Source: Kwoniella bestiolae CBS 10118 (Eukaryota; Basidiomycota; Tremellomycetes; Tremellales; Cryptococcaceae). Taken from it: a stretch of 64,000 bases of DNA. Made by a program: the position numbers and the translations under genes. Where the stretch lies: NCBI RefSeq assembly GCF_000512585.2, contig NC_089241.1:434001-498000 (forward strand). The letters are read 5' to 3'. Below are positions 1 to 11,365 of the stretch, piece after piece. Positions within the stretch are counted from its first letter, which is position 1; each line of letters starts with the position of its first letter. A model generated the notes under the pieces. That model saw only the letters and a program-made list of their open reading frames with translations. It searched no databases and had not been told where the DNA came from.

Positions 1-785
1 ATGGGGCAACTCACGGCCATCCAAATACACCAAGTCGATAGTTTAGGGTGACGAAGATTACCGGTTTTTCCTGGTTAGGATAGTTATCAGTTGGGTGTCA
101 TTCTAAGATTCAGGCTAAAAGGCGACTCACGAGATCTTGCGAGTACGAAACAATGTTAGTACCATCATGGACAGTACCACTTCCCCATTCCCAGCCACCG
201 GGATGACTAGAGCGTGACGAAAAGGTTGTATCAGACATGACTTATAGATGAAGCTGAGGGGTGTAGAGTCTAACACTCACAGATAAACGATAACGGGAAG
301 AGGATCCTCGGATTCCCAGCAGCTAGAAGGAGTGTAGACGTTAAGGAAGAGACAGTTCTCAGAGGTGCCTCCTGGACCGATGTCTGGGTTGGTGGGATCT
401 TGAAGACATGATGGAGCGGGATGACGAGCGTCAACATCATCGGTGTAGTTGTATGGGATAGGTCTTCTCCATCGAAGGAAGCCGATAGCTGTGAGTGACC
501 TCTCGTCAGCTCAACCATGAAAGGGATATGACACGTATCTAGGGATATGTGGTCAAGATGAAAAGAGAACCTACGAGGAGCAGCGTATGGAATACCATAA
601 AACTTGTCTACCTTGTTAGTCTCATCGTGAACACCGGTGATAGTCACTCCTTCTTTATAGAGTAGTGAGTTGTAAGGGTGGATAGTGACGGCGGGTGAGG
701 ATGAGCCACCGTCACCTTTCTTACGAGCATCGAGAGTTGATGATAAGATTAGAGGGATGAAGGGAAGGAGGGATAGTAAACGCAT
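1..785 (-). CDS. Secreted carboxylesterase, type B family (5' part, runs off the window)
   Basis: Reading from ATG at 785, I place exons at 785-575, 488-281, 206-131 and 70-15; a fourth intron begins at 14, so the C-terminal part with the catalytic serine lies outside the window. The protein starts with a hydrophobic signal peptide (MRLLSLLPFIPLILSS). It then shows landmarks of the carboxylesterase/lipase alpha/beta-hydrolase family: FYGIPYAAPPIG after splicing, SENCLFLNVYTP, HPGGWEWGSG at the oxyanion-hole position (the usual motif is HGGG) and VTLNYRLGVFG. Such enzymes hydrolyse esters outside the cell or in the secretory pathway. All four donors are GT and all three acceptors AG, and the frame is kept. 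The substrate cannot be told. Family assignment is firm; the gene is incomplete only because of the window edge. Confidence 0.88.
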
Positions 786-1912
786 GGTGTATGATTGGAT
801 GTCAAGGCTATAGCATACGGTAGGGAGGATATAAGCTATGTAGAGGATGAGAAAGAAAGATAAGAAGAAGAGGAGTGAAGTTTGGGTCAAGGGGTATTTA
901 TATCTACGTCTTTCATGACTGGTCGGATTGACTCTCTGATTCTTCCCATCTGCACGCTCCTCTCTCTCGTTATTCACCTCGTGTTGTGCCTGCATGACAT
1001 GCTGATTCATCGACAATGATGGATGGTATGATATGATTGATAGGTGGATAAGAGTGAGACAGTGAGGAATGTTGAATGCTCGGGTATGATGGTTATATTC
1101 GGTCAGGTACGATTAAAGATTGATCTGCGATACTACACTTGTTGATCTTCAGCTTGGGAGGTGAGTGGGTCGACGTGGTCAGACGTTTGTTTTGCTAAGC
1201 GAGGTCAATCCATCAGTGACAAGTGACAAGTGACTAGTGACTAGCTTGAAAACTTAGTTGCGAATGGGATCCTTTGTGATGGTTGAACCCTCCCTTTACA
1301 ACGTGTTGAGCAGATCTGATCTTGTGTTGGAGCAGGCTGCGTGCATGACCGAAGAAGATGAGGGTGTCATCGATTGATTGATTGTTTGGTCAGATGGAGA
1401 GAGGAATGATCACTGCCAGGATGAGTGGGAGCATGCGGGAACCATTGAGATGGATTGACTTGAGCAGTCGAAGGACTGGATGTGGAGAAACAGATGGACT
1501 TGTAGCGTTATCGTGTAGTGCTGACGATCATATTTGCGATATCTGACGTGGCCAATCTGCTAGTCAGCTCTCCATCAACCATCCGCTATGGCGATTCGTA
1601 GATATCATGTAACAGACGTATTGCTGGAGAGTGTCATAAGTAATGAATGAGAACGGATATCCCATAACTTATCCATGTTGCTTGTGCACAGCAGCTGGTC
1701 GAATGGTTCGATCTGCTTAATTGAGCTACCCACTTACACGAGCCTCAGACGAGATTTGAGATTAGATCACCTCTTCGAGAGATGGGATCCGCTCCGATAA
1801 AGTGGAAAAGTGTCATCGCTTCAACCTCACTTTGAAATCTACTCAATCTTGTCCATCGCATCTGCGGCTCTATCGTATCCTGTCCTCTCACCGCTGGCAA
1901 CACCTGGACAAG
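786..1912. other. Divergent intergenic region, carboxylesterase / ADCK1-like kinase
   Basis: About 1.1 kb with no supported gene. It must hold the promoters of both flanking, divergently transcribed genes. Near 1216-1245 there is a short imperfect direct repeat built from AGTGACA/AGTGACT units. GTG- or TTG-initiated open frames reach in from both sides, but they have no ATG and are not credible coding sequence. Confidence 0.5.
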
Positions 1913-4250
1913 ATGATCTCGCTGCTTGGCGCCAGCCCATCAAACATGTCTCCGCGGTCCGTCCACCGAGCGATCCGACGCGCGTTATCAAAGATTCCAG
2001 GAAACGAGAGACAGCTTCACGTAGCTTTCGGTCGATATCCAACTTCGATAACCTCGAAACACATCATCAGTACCTTGTCTACATGTCGAGTAGCCATTCC
2101 CCATCAGCTAAATCATGGGCATCAGTTATCCCGAAATATCCAGTGTCGACCTACTCCACCTTCTCCTCATCGGCAGCCTCCTACTTTCCAACGACATCAT
2201 GCCTCTACCTCTTCTCCGCCTTCTACACGCCCCCCTCGTACCAAATCCGAACGTCGTATACGGCGCCTACGAAACCTTCTGTTCTTTCTCACCCTGCTCA
2301 CCATTCTATACTACAACTACTCGCCCTTCCGACACACAGTAATGGCAACAGTCCGATGTGCAAGGCTGATGGAGGCTGTTCTAATGGATGTATGGGATTA
2401 CAAGCAGGTTTTCGCGGCTGAAGAGAAGCTTGGCGCACCTGGTAGGGATCTGACAGATGAGGAGAAGCAGATACGTCGGCAAGCCAGGAAGGACTGTCAT
2501 AAGCGGAGTGCGACAAGGCTGTTAGAAGCTTTGAAGAAGAATTCCGGGATATACGTGAAATTAGGACAACACGTCGCTGCTGTCCAGGTCTTACCTAAAG
2601 AATGGACTCAGACGATGACACCACTGCAGGATCAATGTTTCCCCACCCCCATTGAAGATATCGATAGGATGTTGAAAGACGATTTAGGCCTGGGTATCAA
2701 CGACCTGTTCGAAGATTTCCAACCTAATCCCATTGGGGTAGCTTCGTTGGCTCAAGTCCACCGAGCGATCGATAAGAAGACTGGAGAGAATGTCGCAGTA
2801 AAAGTACAACATGCAGATCTGAAGGAGTTCGCCAAGGTAGATATGGTGACTGTAAACTTTGCGATTCATTTCGTCAAATACATTTTTCCCGATTTCGAGT
2901 TTAGCTGGTTAGGAGAGGAGATGAACCACATGTTACCGTTAGAAATGGATTTCACCAACGAAGCTCTCAACTCCAAACGGTGCAAGGACGAATTCAAGCA
3001 TTTGAAGGGGAAGACAAGTCTGTATTTACCCAAGGTCCTTTGGGCAGAGAAACGATGTATGGTCATGGAGTTTATAGAAGGTGCCAGGGTGGATGATCTC
3101 GTATATCTGAAGAATAATGGTATAGATAGGAATCAGGTCTCTCAGGAATTATCAAGGATATTCAGCCAGATGGTATACCTCAATGGTAATTTTCATGCGG
3201 ACCCGCACCATGGGAATCTGTTGATTAGACCGAGAGCGAAAATTTCATCGAGTCCCTTCAATTTCGATGTCTGTTTGTTGGATCATGGACAGTATTTCGA
3301 TATTCCTGATGATCTTAGAGTCAATTATGCCCATTTCTGGTTATCATTAATCAAGAAGAGCTCGAAGAAGACCACGGAGGAGAGGAGGTATTATGCTAAG
3401 CTTGTTGGAAATATCGATGAGGACATGGTGAGTTATTTTGTCTCCTATATAGAGAGTCTGACTTACCTTGATTTTTCCGGTAGTACCCATTCCTCGAATC
3501 AGCTATCACCGGTCAAATCAATATGGCAGATGAAACCAACGACCCCTCATATGGATCTGGCAATAGACCAACTTCTTTACTGGAATTAGGAACCGGGTCA
3601 ATGACAGATAACCAGGTGAACAAGCTCAGAGCTGCAATGATGGAAAGGGACGATTTGATCGTATCGATCTTTGAGCTGTTGAGGACTGTACCGAAGTGAG
3701 TCTGCGCTTCGATATGCCGTATATTGCTGCTTGGGCTACAGCTGATGTTCTGGTCCTACCCAGACGTCTGTTAATGATTCTCAAGTTATCTGACCTACAG
3801 CGGTCATTGGACCAGAGTCTAGCTACTACACATGGTCAGAATAGGGTATTCGTCATAGTAGCAAGGTATTGTGCCGAAGCCGGTAAGTCATGTGACCATC
3901 TTAAGTCTACACCTTCGCCGTCTACCTATATTTGCTAGGTGATCTCATGTTAATTGCTATTCCTCTCATCAGTCTGGCAATCCGACATCAAATCCCTCCG
4001 AGAATCGTTATCCCAAACCGGTCTATCATTCTCCGTTCTACGCCGATTCGCCTCGGCTATATGGGATTATACATACTGGAGTACCACACTGGGTATAGTG
4101 GAGTACGGTATGGATATGAGAGCTCGATGGGTGAAGATCACCTTGTGGATCCATGGGCTAGGGAAAGGTGGGCTGAAGGAGGCCGAGGATGAAGCTGCTG
4201 GATTGAGAACCAAGAGAGATGCGGTGAAATCTCCTTTAGGCTTATCATAA
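1913..4250 (+). CDS. ABC1/UbiB-family kinase-like protein, ADCK1/MCP2 type (mitochondrial)
   Basis: Four exons (1913-3427, 3484-3695, 3764-3882, 3973-4250) give 707 aa. I start at ATG 1913: the open frame extends upstream to 1802 but only from GTG. The N-terminus is Arg/Ser-rich and suits mitochondrial import. One membrane segment follows (LLFFLTLLTILYYNY). ABC1 hallmarks appear in order: KLGQ (the family KxGQ motif, near residue 218), GVASLAQVH (Ala-rich loop), VAVKVQH (lysine), EMDF..EALN, VMEFIEG, FHADPHHGN (catalytic loop, about residue 427) and LLDHG (about 458). DHG replaces the usual DFG, which is characteristic of the ADCK1-type subgroup. TVPKRLLMILKLSDLQRSLD is formed across splice junctions. 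Yeast relatives act at the inner membrane in lipid/coenzyme Q homeostasis; that role is inferred by family. Confidence 0.9.
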
Positions 4251-4808
4251 ATTGCTGTCTTGAAGGTTGATCAATAGGAATGAGATATCATCAGGCATGT
4301 ATTGGATGGATATATTCACTTGGAATTTCATACTATAGCATTATCATGGGGAAGACAGTGTAGCATGAAGTATATGGTGTATCATCTTCTCTGCCTGCAA
4401 TCACTACCAAAACATCTCGTCTGATTGGCGTGACATGGGGGCCATATATATCTGACGTGGTCCACCGTCCAGTAAACCACACCCCATCTGATCATTCCAT
4501 CCCGATTCCGCAAACATGAAATCTCCGAAGGACTTCAACGCCCATCTACGCGTGCAAAATGAGCTGAAGCTACTGTACCTCGCATGAAAGCGACCCATGC
4601 ACAATCTGCGATCGGACCCTTCATCAAGTAGAGATGCATGCTGTGTCGACAACAATTTATCGCACGATTTCATCATAGAGAGAGAGATACACGGTAAATT
4701 GTGGTCTTTCTCACGGTGGACGTGTTACACATATATTCAACTTCCCAATTTCCCCTGCCCAGGAGACTCTGTCTCGGCCCCAGAGCCTCGCGGAATATAA
4801 GCTCAGGT
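4251..4808. other. Convergent intergenic region (ADCK1-like / sugar transporter 3' ends)
   Basis: About 560 nt between two stop codons facing each other. It should hold both 3' UTRs and polyadenylation sites. Short open frames here on either strand lack homology-like features and are not called. Confidence 0.5.
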
Positions 4809-7802
4809 CTATTCGATCGTAGCGGCGGCGTTGCCCTTCGCACTTCCATCTGGTGAAGCATAAGCTTCGATCCTGGTTTCTTCGGGCTTATTCTCGCCCA
4901 TCAAACTTGTGATCCTTCCGAGCTCATGTGCCCTGGAACCCTTTAATCCATCACCACCATGTTCCCTCCTCGCGATCGCCTCTTCCTGCATGTATCTTCT
5001 GATCCTCACTGACTCCTTGACGGTGTCTACGCCAGGGAGGTACATCGCATCGATCGATTCGAGAGGTACACCTGCGGTCTGAACCGAAAATCCCAGCGGT
5101 CAGATTGAATTTCTATCAGCCCAAGAAGAGCAGAGGATGACTTACTTCGGGACAGAATAACCACACTAAAGGAGCGTAGGCGAAATTGAACACTATAAAT
5201 CAGTAGAAAATGAGCGTTACCTAGTCGTAGTCGTATATCCATGACTTTTTGGACGTTGCAGTAGATCCATGTTGGAGGTGTACAGTGTTACGAGCGGTGA
5301 TCCAACTCACCCGCGAAAACTAGGAACATTCCCCAGCCAATCTGGGAAATACCGATGGGAGTTACTTGAAGGATCACGAAATCGAATAACCATTGCAGGG
5401 CGACACAAAGACTTTTGGCATATACTCAGCATTAGTCGTATCATTCCATCAAGAGACAGAAAAGGCCAAAAGCAAGGCGGGTGTGGGGGGTAATCATTTA
5501 ACGCAGAAAGGGAGGCGGATGTGGCGGATGTGACAAAAAGGATAGCAGTGGGAGGAGGGGAGATCACGGACGGATGGCACGTCTAAACCATCCACACGGA
5601 GGGAAATAAAAGTACATGCAAGGCGGAGTAATCTGATAGGAAAAGGAAAAAAAAGATAGACCGAAAGGTTTTGAAACATACCCTCCACCTTTGGCCCGGT
5701 AAGTGGTCGAGAGGATCTCGTTACCTACGGGAGAACCAGAATCTTGATCAGCTCTTAATCATTCACAAGACCTTTTCTCTTGCGAGGTAATCTTTCTTAT
5801 AATAAGAATGCTTGGTACTACTAACTGTAACACCAGACACCTGCCATACATCCCCACGTGAAGAACGACTGATAAAGAAACAGGCAGACAGTTGCGACGT
5901 ATCCCGTAGGTCTGGTGTTGACTTTGACCATGGCGGCGAGAACAACCATTGTGATTCCCTATTTTGCCATTTTGGGGTCAGCGGGAGTCATTTAAGCGCG
6001 TCAAACGGCGGTTCCAGAGGACATGCTAGAGTGGGCAACTTACCATACAGATAGCTGTGACTATGAAACAGTTCCTTCTACCCGCTCGTTCGATGAGGAT
6101 CCAAGTGAGGATACTGGCTACCAGGAACCAGACTGAAAGGGATGAAAGGAGATTAGCAGAGCGACTGGTAAAAGAGGTAGATTTTTACCTTGCAAGAACC
6201 CGGACATGAGTGTAGATAGATGTTCTGAGAAACCGACGGAGCCTTCGAAAATTGTAGTTAGGTAGCTTCAAACAGTGTCAGTATGGGTATTGCTTTTAAA
6301 AGCTTGTAATGCCACGGAGGCATACTTACAAACTCAGGACCGTAGAGCCTGAGAACGGTTGAGCTGCACATGAGGGGTGAACAAGTGTCCAATATCAGCT
6401 ATGTATCACGACATATCCTCAGGATCCTCGCCGATGACATACCGATTTGGATACAGCATGCCTGAGGGAGAACGACAGTCGTCCTTGATCAGCCTCTTGC
6501 ATGCCATCGACGGGATTGGGTCACTCACAGTGATCACTCTGCGCTTCTCCCTTGGACCATCGTCGTTCTTCTTCCATGTGACCAGGTCAGCCCAAGAGGC
6601 GCCATGTTCTTGCTCAAATGTGATAGCTCGGGTCATATCTTCGATCTGCTCGTTCACCAACACGTCGCCCTCTGGTCGATTGAGTAAACAGCTAACGACG
6701 GTTCGAGCTTGGTCATACTTTCCATGAGCGATAAGCCATCTGGGAGATTCCTTTGACGTGAATCCTCAGCGACATCCCGTCGAAGCAAAGGCTGGTCTAG
6801 AAGGAGGAAGTGGAACTTACGGGCATAAAGAGAACCATGAAAGCCATGATCGAAACACTGATCGTCTGTAGTGCGAAGAGCAATCTCCAAGTGATATCTT
6901 GTGCTACAAGTCGACACGGATAGATGTTTGTCAGCTAGGTGTACATGCTTATGTTTACGGTATCGAATTGGCTCACTTGGGAATTGTTGAAGCAAACCAT
7001 ACCCAGCCCAGTAAGCGATTAATTGACCGATGATCAAGAAACTTAAAGAAGTGCAAATGACGGTACCTCTCAGCTTGGCTGGTGAGGTCTCGCTGCGAGT
7101 GCCAAACTCCTGGCTTTCAGCTCACCATTCCCTCTCACGGTGCCGAATCGGGCAACACTCACTTTTGCCAACTTGGAAGTGTCGATGTGATACCTCCTAA
7201 ACCAACACCCGCGACCATTCGTCCGACAATCAACATCGCTGTGTTTTGTGCTGCGACTTGAATTACAGAACCGACAACCATCGGTAAAGTGTAAATGAAC
7301 AGCAGGCCTCTTCTTGAAAATCGATCACCGAAAAGGGACACAAGCAGGGCCCCAACGAAACAACCGAGTTCTGTCAAGGTGAAATCAGCATATCTGTGCT
7401 CCTTTGGAGGAGACCAGGAATCTGGCTTACCGAACAGACTGGTGACTGTTCCTTGCATCGAAGTGCTGAGGTCAATTCTCTTTCGACTAGACCATGAGAT
7501 GATGTAGTCAGCCCTAGATAATCCATTCGACTTGGGCACGATAACTTACATGCGGTAGTAGTGATGACAGCACCAAGGATGGCGTCTTTGTCGGAGAATA
7601 AGCCTCTCTCTCTCTCCTCATCCATCTGTCATTGAGACACCTACTGTCTAAACCAAATAGGATCCAGCCCATCTGTGATGCAGATTAGCTTCTATCCTTC
7701 AACTTATTAATACGCGCACAAGATCAATGTGCAGCGACATACTCCAGCGGCCAGAGAGATAGCTACCGGGAGCTTATTCCCCCTCAATCCCAGGTATGGC
7801 AT
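4809..7802 (-). CDS. MFS sugar transporter (HXT/STL-like), about 14 exons, one frame conflict
   Basis: ATG at 7802 opens MPYLGLRGNKLPVAIS. Splicing by eye yields the classical fungal sugar-porter series: FGLDNAILGAVITT, STSMQGTVTSLFELGC, GDRFSRRGLL, VGRMVAGVGLG, ETSPAKLRGT, DITWRLLFALQ, ESPRWLIAHGKYDQA, RRVITACCIQ, SGSTVLSFYLTTIFE, ERAGRRN, WCYSNEILSTTYRAKG, PETAGVPLESID and an Ala/Glu-rich tail ending at 4809. Proton-coupled or facilitated sugar uptake at the plasma membrane is expected; the sugar is unknown. Several exons are tiny (19, 28 and 36 nt). One junction does not work. Exon 7585-7550 ends in phase 1, but the next coding stretch, read from the acceptor at 7488-7487, needs phase 2, so one base is missing. 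Either a noncanonical splice or a frameshift sits there; everything downstream is intact. Confidence 0.85.
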
Positions 7803-8318
7803 CTTGGTGATGTGATTGTCACCTGTCGTTTGTCAGAGCAGAAAGAGAAAAGAAAAACGATGTAAATCACGACGTCGAATACCTTCAAGATATTTGCGTA
7901 AGGTAAGTTATTAAAGTTATTGCGCTCGTTATGTATAAGCGAATCAAGTCATTGCCCTTTCATGATGGTCAGTACGAGTACCTCCGTCTATTTATCCCAA
8001 CATCGTCTACCCCATCGTGACACCAAGCCAACATTCCCAAGCCGCGATATACCGTAGAATGTTATCTTTAGAACTTCCTCTGATGCTCATCGTGATTGCC
8101 CCGTGAGTCTCCCTCGGGGCACGAGCGGTGGTCCCTTCGGACTGATGCATATATTGATGGAATGATGCAGGGTTTCCGGTAAATCGAGGATACACACAAT
8201 CGTTAGTACCATTCAGTTCATCTATCTGTGGACTTGTCATCCCTTCCTTCGCTATCCTTGCATCATCATTGAGGGAAATCAATTTAATGAATTGCGATAT
8301 AAAAATAGAACAGGAGTG
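7803..8318. other. Upstream region of the sugar transporter
   Basis: About 515 nt between the transporter start and the 3' end of the 98-aa gene, both on the minus strand. It should contain the transporter promoter. An open frame at 8007-8282 has no recognisable features and is not called. Confidence 0.4.
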
Positions 8319-8662
8319 TCATTTCGGCATTTCGGGCTTTACAAATAACGTTTCTAAGCGTTGATCGAAGCCGGGTCCGATATCGCCCTTTGAGTTGCCG
8401 ATATCGAGAAATCGCTCCGGATTGAGATGGGCATTGGGAGGATTTCTGCATACGAATCTTCGTGAGATTGACCGCCATGCGCCATGTATAGGGTTCCAAG
8501 GTGTCTCTATGGTCGTCGCATCCATTGGAGTTTCGACTGCTCTCTGGATGAAGGATATGGAAAGGTATGTTCTGTAGTGTCAACCAGTATAATCTGATTT
8601 GTGGTACTGACGACTTACCCTTCCAGTACGGCTAGCATACTACCAAAGCGCTCAATTGTCAT
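8319..8662 (-). CDS. Small two-exon gene of unknown function, 98 aa
   Basis: Exon 1 is 8662-8619 (MTIERFGSMLAVLEG) and exon 2 is 8571-8319, joined through a GTAAGT donor and a CTACAG acceptor with the frame kept across a 47-nt intron. The product is 98 aa, starts with a moderately hydrophobic stretch (SMLAVLEGTYLSISFI) and ends in a polar region containing NPIHGAWRSISRRFVC and GNSKGDIGPGFDQR. I recognise no family. It lies between two transporter genes on the same strand. The case rests on a good start, a good intron and an unbroken reading frame. It could also be a fragment of a longer gene or a chance ORF. Confidence 0.5.
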
Positions 8663-8802
8663 GGTTGTAACAGTGACCTATGAATTCACGAAATCCCTAG
8701 TTCCGAGACAAAACATGTATACCAACAACCTTACAGACTAAACCCATTCGGAACGCTGAAACGTCTCTTTTAATGAATATACATCAAAAATACGCCCCAT
8801 CC

Positions 8803-10287
8803 TCAATCTCTTCCACCCTGCTGATTCAACTTCATACCCACGAACAGCGCCCACAATCCAAAATCATAAGCCAACCTCAAACTCCCAGCAGCGACATAAG
8901 CAATCCCAAATCTCTCTCCGCCAGCCAGCCAGCCCGTAATCGTGGGTCCAGCGGTCGACGCCAACGTCCGGATCGTACTGGTTATTCCGTTGACCGCTGT
9001 GAGTTCGTCGGAAGGTACCACAGCAGCTATAAATGCCGCTCGGGGAGCTTGGTCCATGTTGTTCAAGCCTGTCCTAACAAAAAACAGTATTATCGTCAAG
9101 ACCAGTGAATCGGGGGCGGGGAACAGGAGGACAGCAGTTGATGAGGGGACGTGGGTGAAGACCATTGTATTGATCAGACCCAGGTGGTTGGCTAGTGGAC
9201 CCGCTGCGATGGACGATATGGCAGCTAGGAAATATGATATGCTGGTTATATCCCCCAATGTACCGTTGGATAAGTCGAATTTCTGAGATAGGTAGTATGT
9301 CGTTAGGGCGTAGCCTACCATCCCGTCTGCTAGGGAATCGACGGCGAGGAGAGGCCAGAGCTTGTACATTACTATTCGGGTTTTCGGGCTGATCTGAGAA
9401 AGCTTTGAGGACCACTTTGATTTAGGGACTGTTTGCGATTCGGGCTTGGCGAATGTGCTGGGAGAGTTAGGTGAGGTGGATAAAGGGATATGTTCGACTG
9501 TCGATGTTGATCCTCTACCTTCCCCATCTTCATCTTCCAATAATCTTTCTTGCTCCGCTTCTTCCCCTGCTCCATCTTCCAGCTGCTTAGTCGATGTTGA
9601 CGCAGCCAATTCCGTCTTGTCACTCATCAACAGCACGCACAACACTCCTATCCCACCATTAATGACGTATAACCAAAACATCACATGATACGCTCCGACA
9701 TCATTCCATCCATCCCTCTTGCTCAGCCAACCCACAACTCTTCCGGATATCTCTGTCCCCACCGCCGATCCAAGAGCCGAAGTGACCACATACCAAGACA
9801 GCACATCACTCCTAACTTTCGAGCTTCCAGCGGTAGTATGCGATAAGATCGATTCCTCTATAGCTCTGAATGGACCAAAATCCCCTCCTGTCGCACTGAT
9901 GATACCCACCACCGAAGCCAGAAGCAACACCCAGTAATTTTCGAAGTAAATAAATGTGAGCCCTGAAAGTATCATCATGATACTTCCGAACAAGAGGATA
10001 TTCCTCCGACCGATCCGATCAGCGATCAATGTCAGGATGACGGTCAACACCACATCGCCGAGGAGGGTTAGAGTCATGAATGCGCCGATGCGGAGGTCGG
10101 AGAATCCCAGTGCTGAGAAGAACAGAGCAATGAAGATACCGTTGGAGCCGTAGGCGAACATTCGCGTGGTACGTGAGATCAGGACTAGCCATGAGTCCGG
10201 GCCGGTGTTCCATAGGGAGATGAGACCTAGTTCATGGAGGAGTCGCTGGGCTGGAGAGAGGTTTGATGGGGGAGGTGAGGATGTCAT
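8803..10287 (-). CDS. MFS transporter, single exon, 494 aa
   Basis: The ATG at 10287 opens an uninterrupted 494-aa frame. Twelve hydrophobic segments can be traced, with the MFS signature DRIGRRNILLFG after TM2 (an LADRIGRR loop), a long central acidic/serine loop (roughly residues 225-300, rich in E, D, S, P) and a second six-helix half. A motif ATGGDFGPFRAIEESIL follows TM4. It is an MFS facilitator of unknown substrate, and differs clearly from the sugar porter at 4809-7802. It has no intron, while almost every other gene here has several, and MFS genes in these fungi are usually split. The C-terminus lies only about 140 nt from the 98-aa gene on the same strand. Confidence 0.85.
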   Translation of the reverse strand: MTSSPPPSNLSPAQRLLHELGLISLWNTGPDSWLVLISRTTRMFAYGSNGIFIALFFSALGFSDLRIGAFMTLTLLGDVVLTVILTLIADRIGRRNILLFGSIMMILSGLTFIYFENYWVLLLASVVGIISATGGDFGPFRAIEESILSHTTAGSSKVRSDVLSWYVVTSALGSAVGTEISGRVVGWLSKRDGWNDVGAYHVMFWLYVINGGIGVLCVLLMSDKTELAASTSTKQLEDGAGEEAEQERLLEDEDGEGRGSTSTVEHIPLSTSPNSPSTFAKPESQTVPKSKWSSKLSQISPKTRIVMYKLWPLLAVDSLADGMVGYALTTYYLSQKFDLSNGTLGDITSISYFLAAISSIAAGPLANHLGLINTMVFTHVPSSTAVLLFPAPDSLVLTIILFFVRTGLNNMDQAPRAAFIAAVVPSDELTAVNGITSTIRTLASTAGPTITGWLAGGERFGIAYVAAGSLRLAYDFGLWALFVGMKLNQQGGRD

Positions 10288-10812
10288 GATGGTCTTGTAT
10301 TTGCCGTGATATCATGGAAAGGGATAATTGAACGAGACATATAGACGCCTATGGTTTGGATCACAATATTATTGATTTTGCAAGTAGAGAGATCAGAGGT
10401 ATTCGAAGGGAATGATGAGATGAGATTGTGTTTTTGATGTTGTGATCTCTTCCTTTGAAATCTAATCTTAGCTTCACTCGGTCATCTCCGAGCAGTCGTA
10501 CCGCGTGCGATACGCGTGGCTCAGTCGGAGTTTACTACATGTGGCGCAAGGATAGCTAACCCTTGCTAAACAGGGGGAGATGAGAGGGGTGAAAGAGATA
10601 CATGTCATTATCGCTATTAATGCGTGTGATGGTGATGAAAGATATATAAGACGGTGATGATGAGTCTATGGAATGTGTTTTCGTCCGATCAAGTCAGGTG
10701 TATCATACAGTCTTTCCTTCTTTCGTGTTTCAGCTATCTCCCGCTTCTTCTTCATTCCAACCTAAAAGTCGATTGCTTCCTAACCCTTCTTCTACTCTCC
10801 CATCTTATCTAC
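10288..10812. other. Intergenic region, MFS start / TOM22 3' end
   Basis: About 525 nt. It holds the promoter of the intronless MFS gene and the 3' UTR of TOM22. A CGATACGCGTGG stretch near 10507-10518 contains an ACGCGT hexamer. Nothing coding is supported. Confidence 0.4.
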
Positions 10813-11365
10813 TTAGAATCCAGGAGGGAGGACACCTTGAGGTTGACCTTGTTGGGGACCACCGAGGAGCTGATGCAGAGATGTGATCAGTAAATGATCA
10901 AGGTACCAGCGCAATGTATGAGAAAAACGATATGACGAAATTGAGCTGGACTACCCAACTTACCTGTTGTTGACCTTGCGATTGCATCTGCATCTCCCTC
11001 TCCTGTTGTACCACCCTAGTCTCATCTTCAATCGCCAACGCAAGGGGGAGACCAACCAAGAGTGCGGAGGTAGAGATCCACCAAGCCAAGGTCCCAGTCG
11101 ATTGGACTGACCAAAGCGCCCAGCTCGTCGTGGTCTTGTATTTGCTGTATAACGAAGATCGAGTCTGAGGAGGGACAATATCTTTCAGAGCTACGAACCT
11201 TTCGTACAACGTTTCGTCATCTGGGTTGAAATCATCTTCTACGTCTGATATGACTGAGGAACCTTCGGAATCGGTCTCGTAATCGGATTCGTGTTCGCCT
11301 TCACCAAGGTTTGGTGCTGTGTCTTGGAAAGACTCATCTTTGACTTCTTCTACTACGACGACCAT
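10813..11365 (-). CDS. TOM22: Mitochondrial import receptor subunit TOM22
   Basis: Two exons, 11365-10964 and 10869-10813, give 152 aa. The N-terminal half is strongly acidic (EHESDYETDSEGSS, DVEDDFNPDDE), as expected for the cytosolic presequence-binding domain. It is followed by ETLYERFVALKDIVPP, then a single membrane helix (WALWSVQSTGTLAWWISTSA, then LLVGLPLALAI) and a Gln-rich intermembrane tail. The second exon encodes GGPQQGQPQGVLPPGF; an LPPGF end is typical of fungal Tom22. Tom22 links Tom20/Tom70 to the Tom40 channel in the outer membrane. Length and architecture are normal. The gene is divergent from the FHA-domain gene at 11952. Confidence 0.95.

Noticed and set aside
1802..1912. 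An N-terminal extension of the ADCK1-like protein from position 1802
   Set aside because: The frame there begins with GTG, not ATG. The first ATG, at 1913, starts a plausible mitochondrial presequence.
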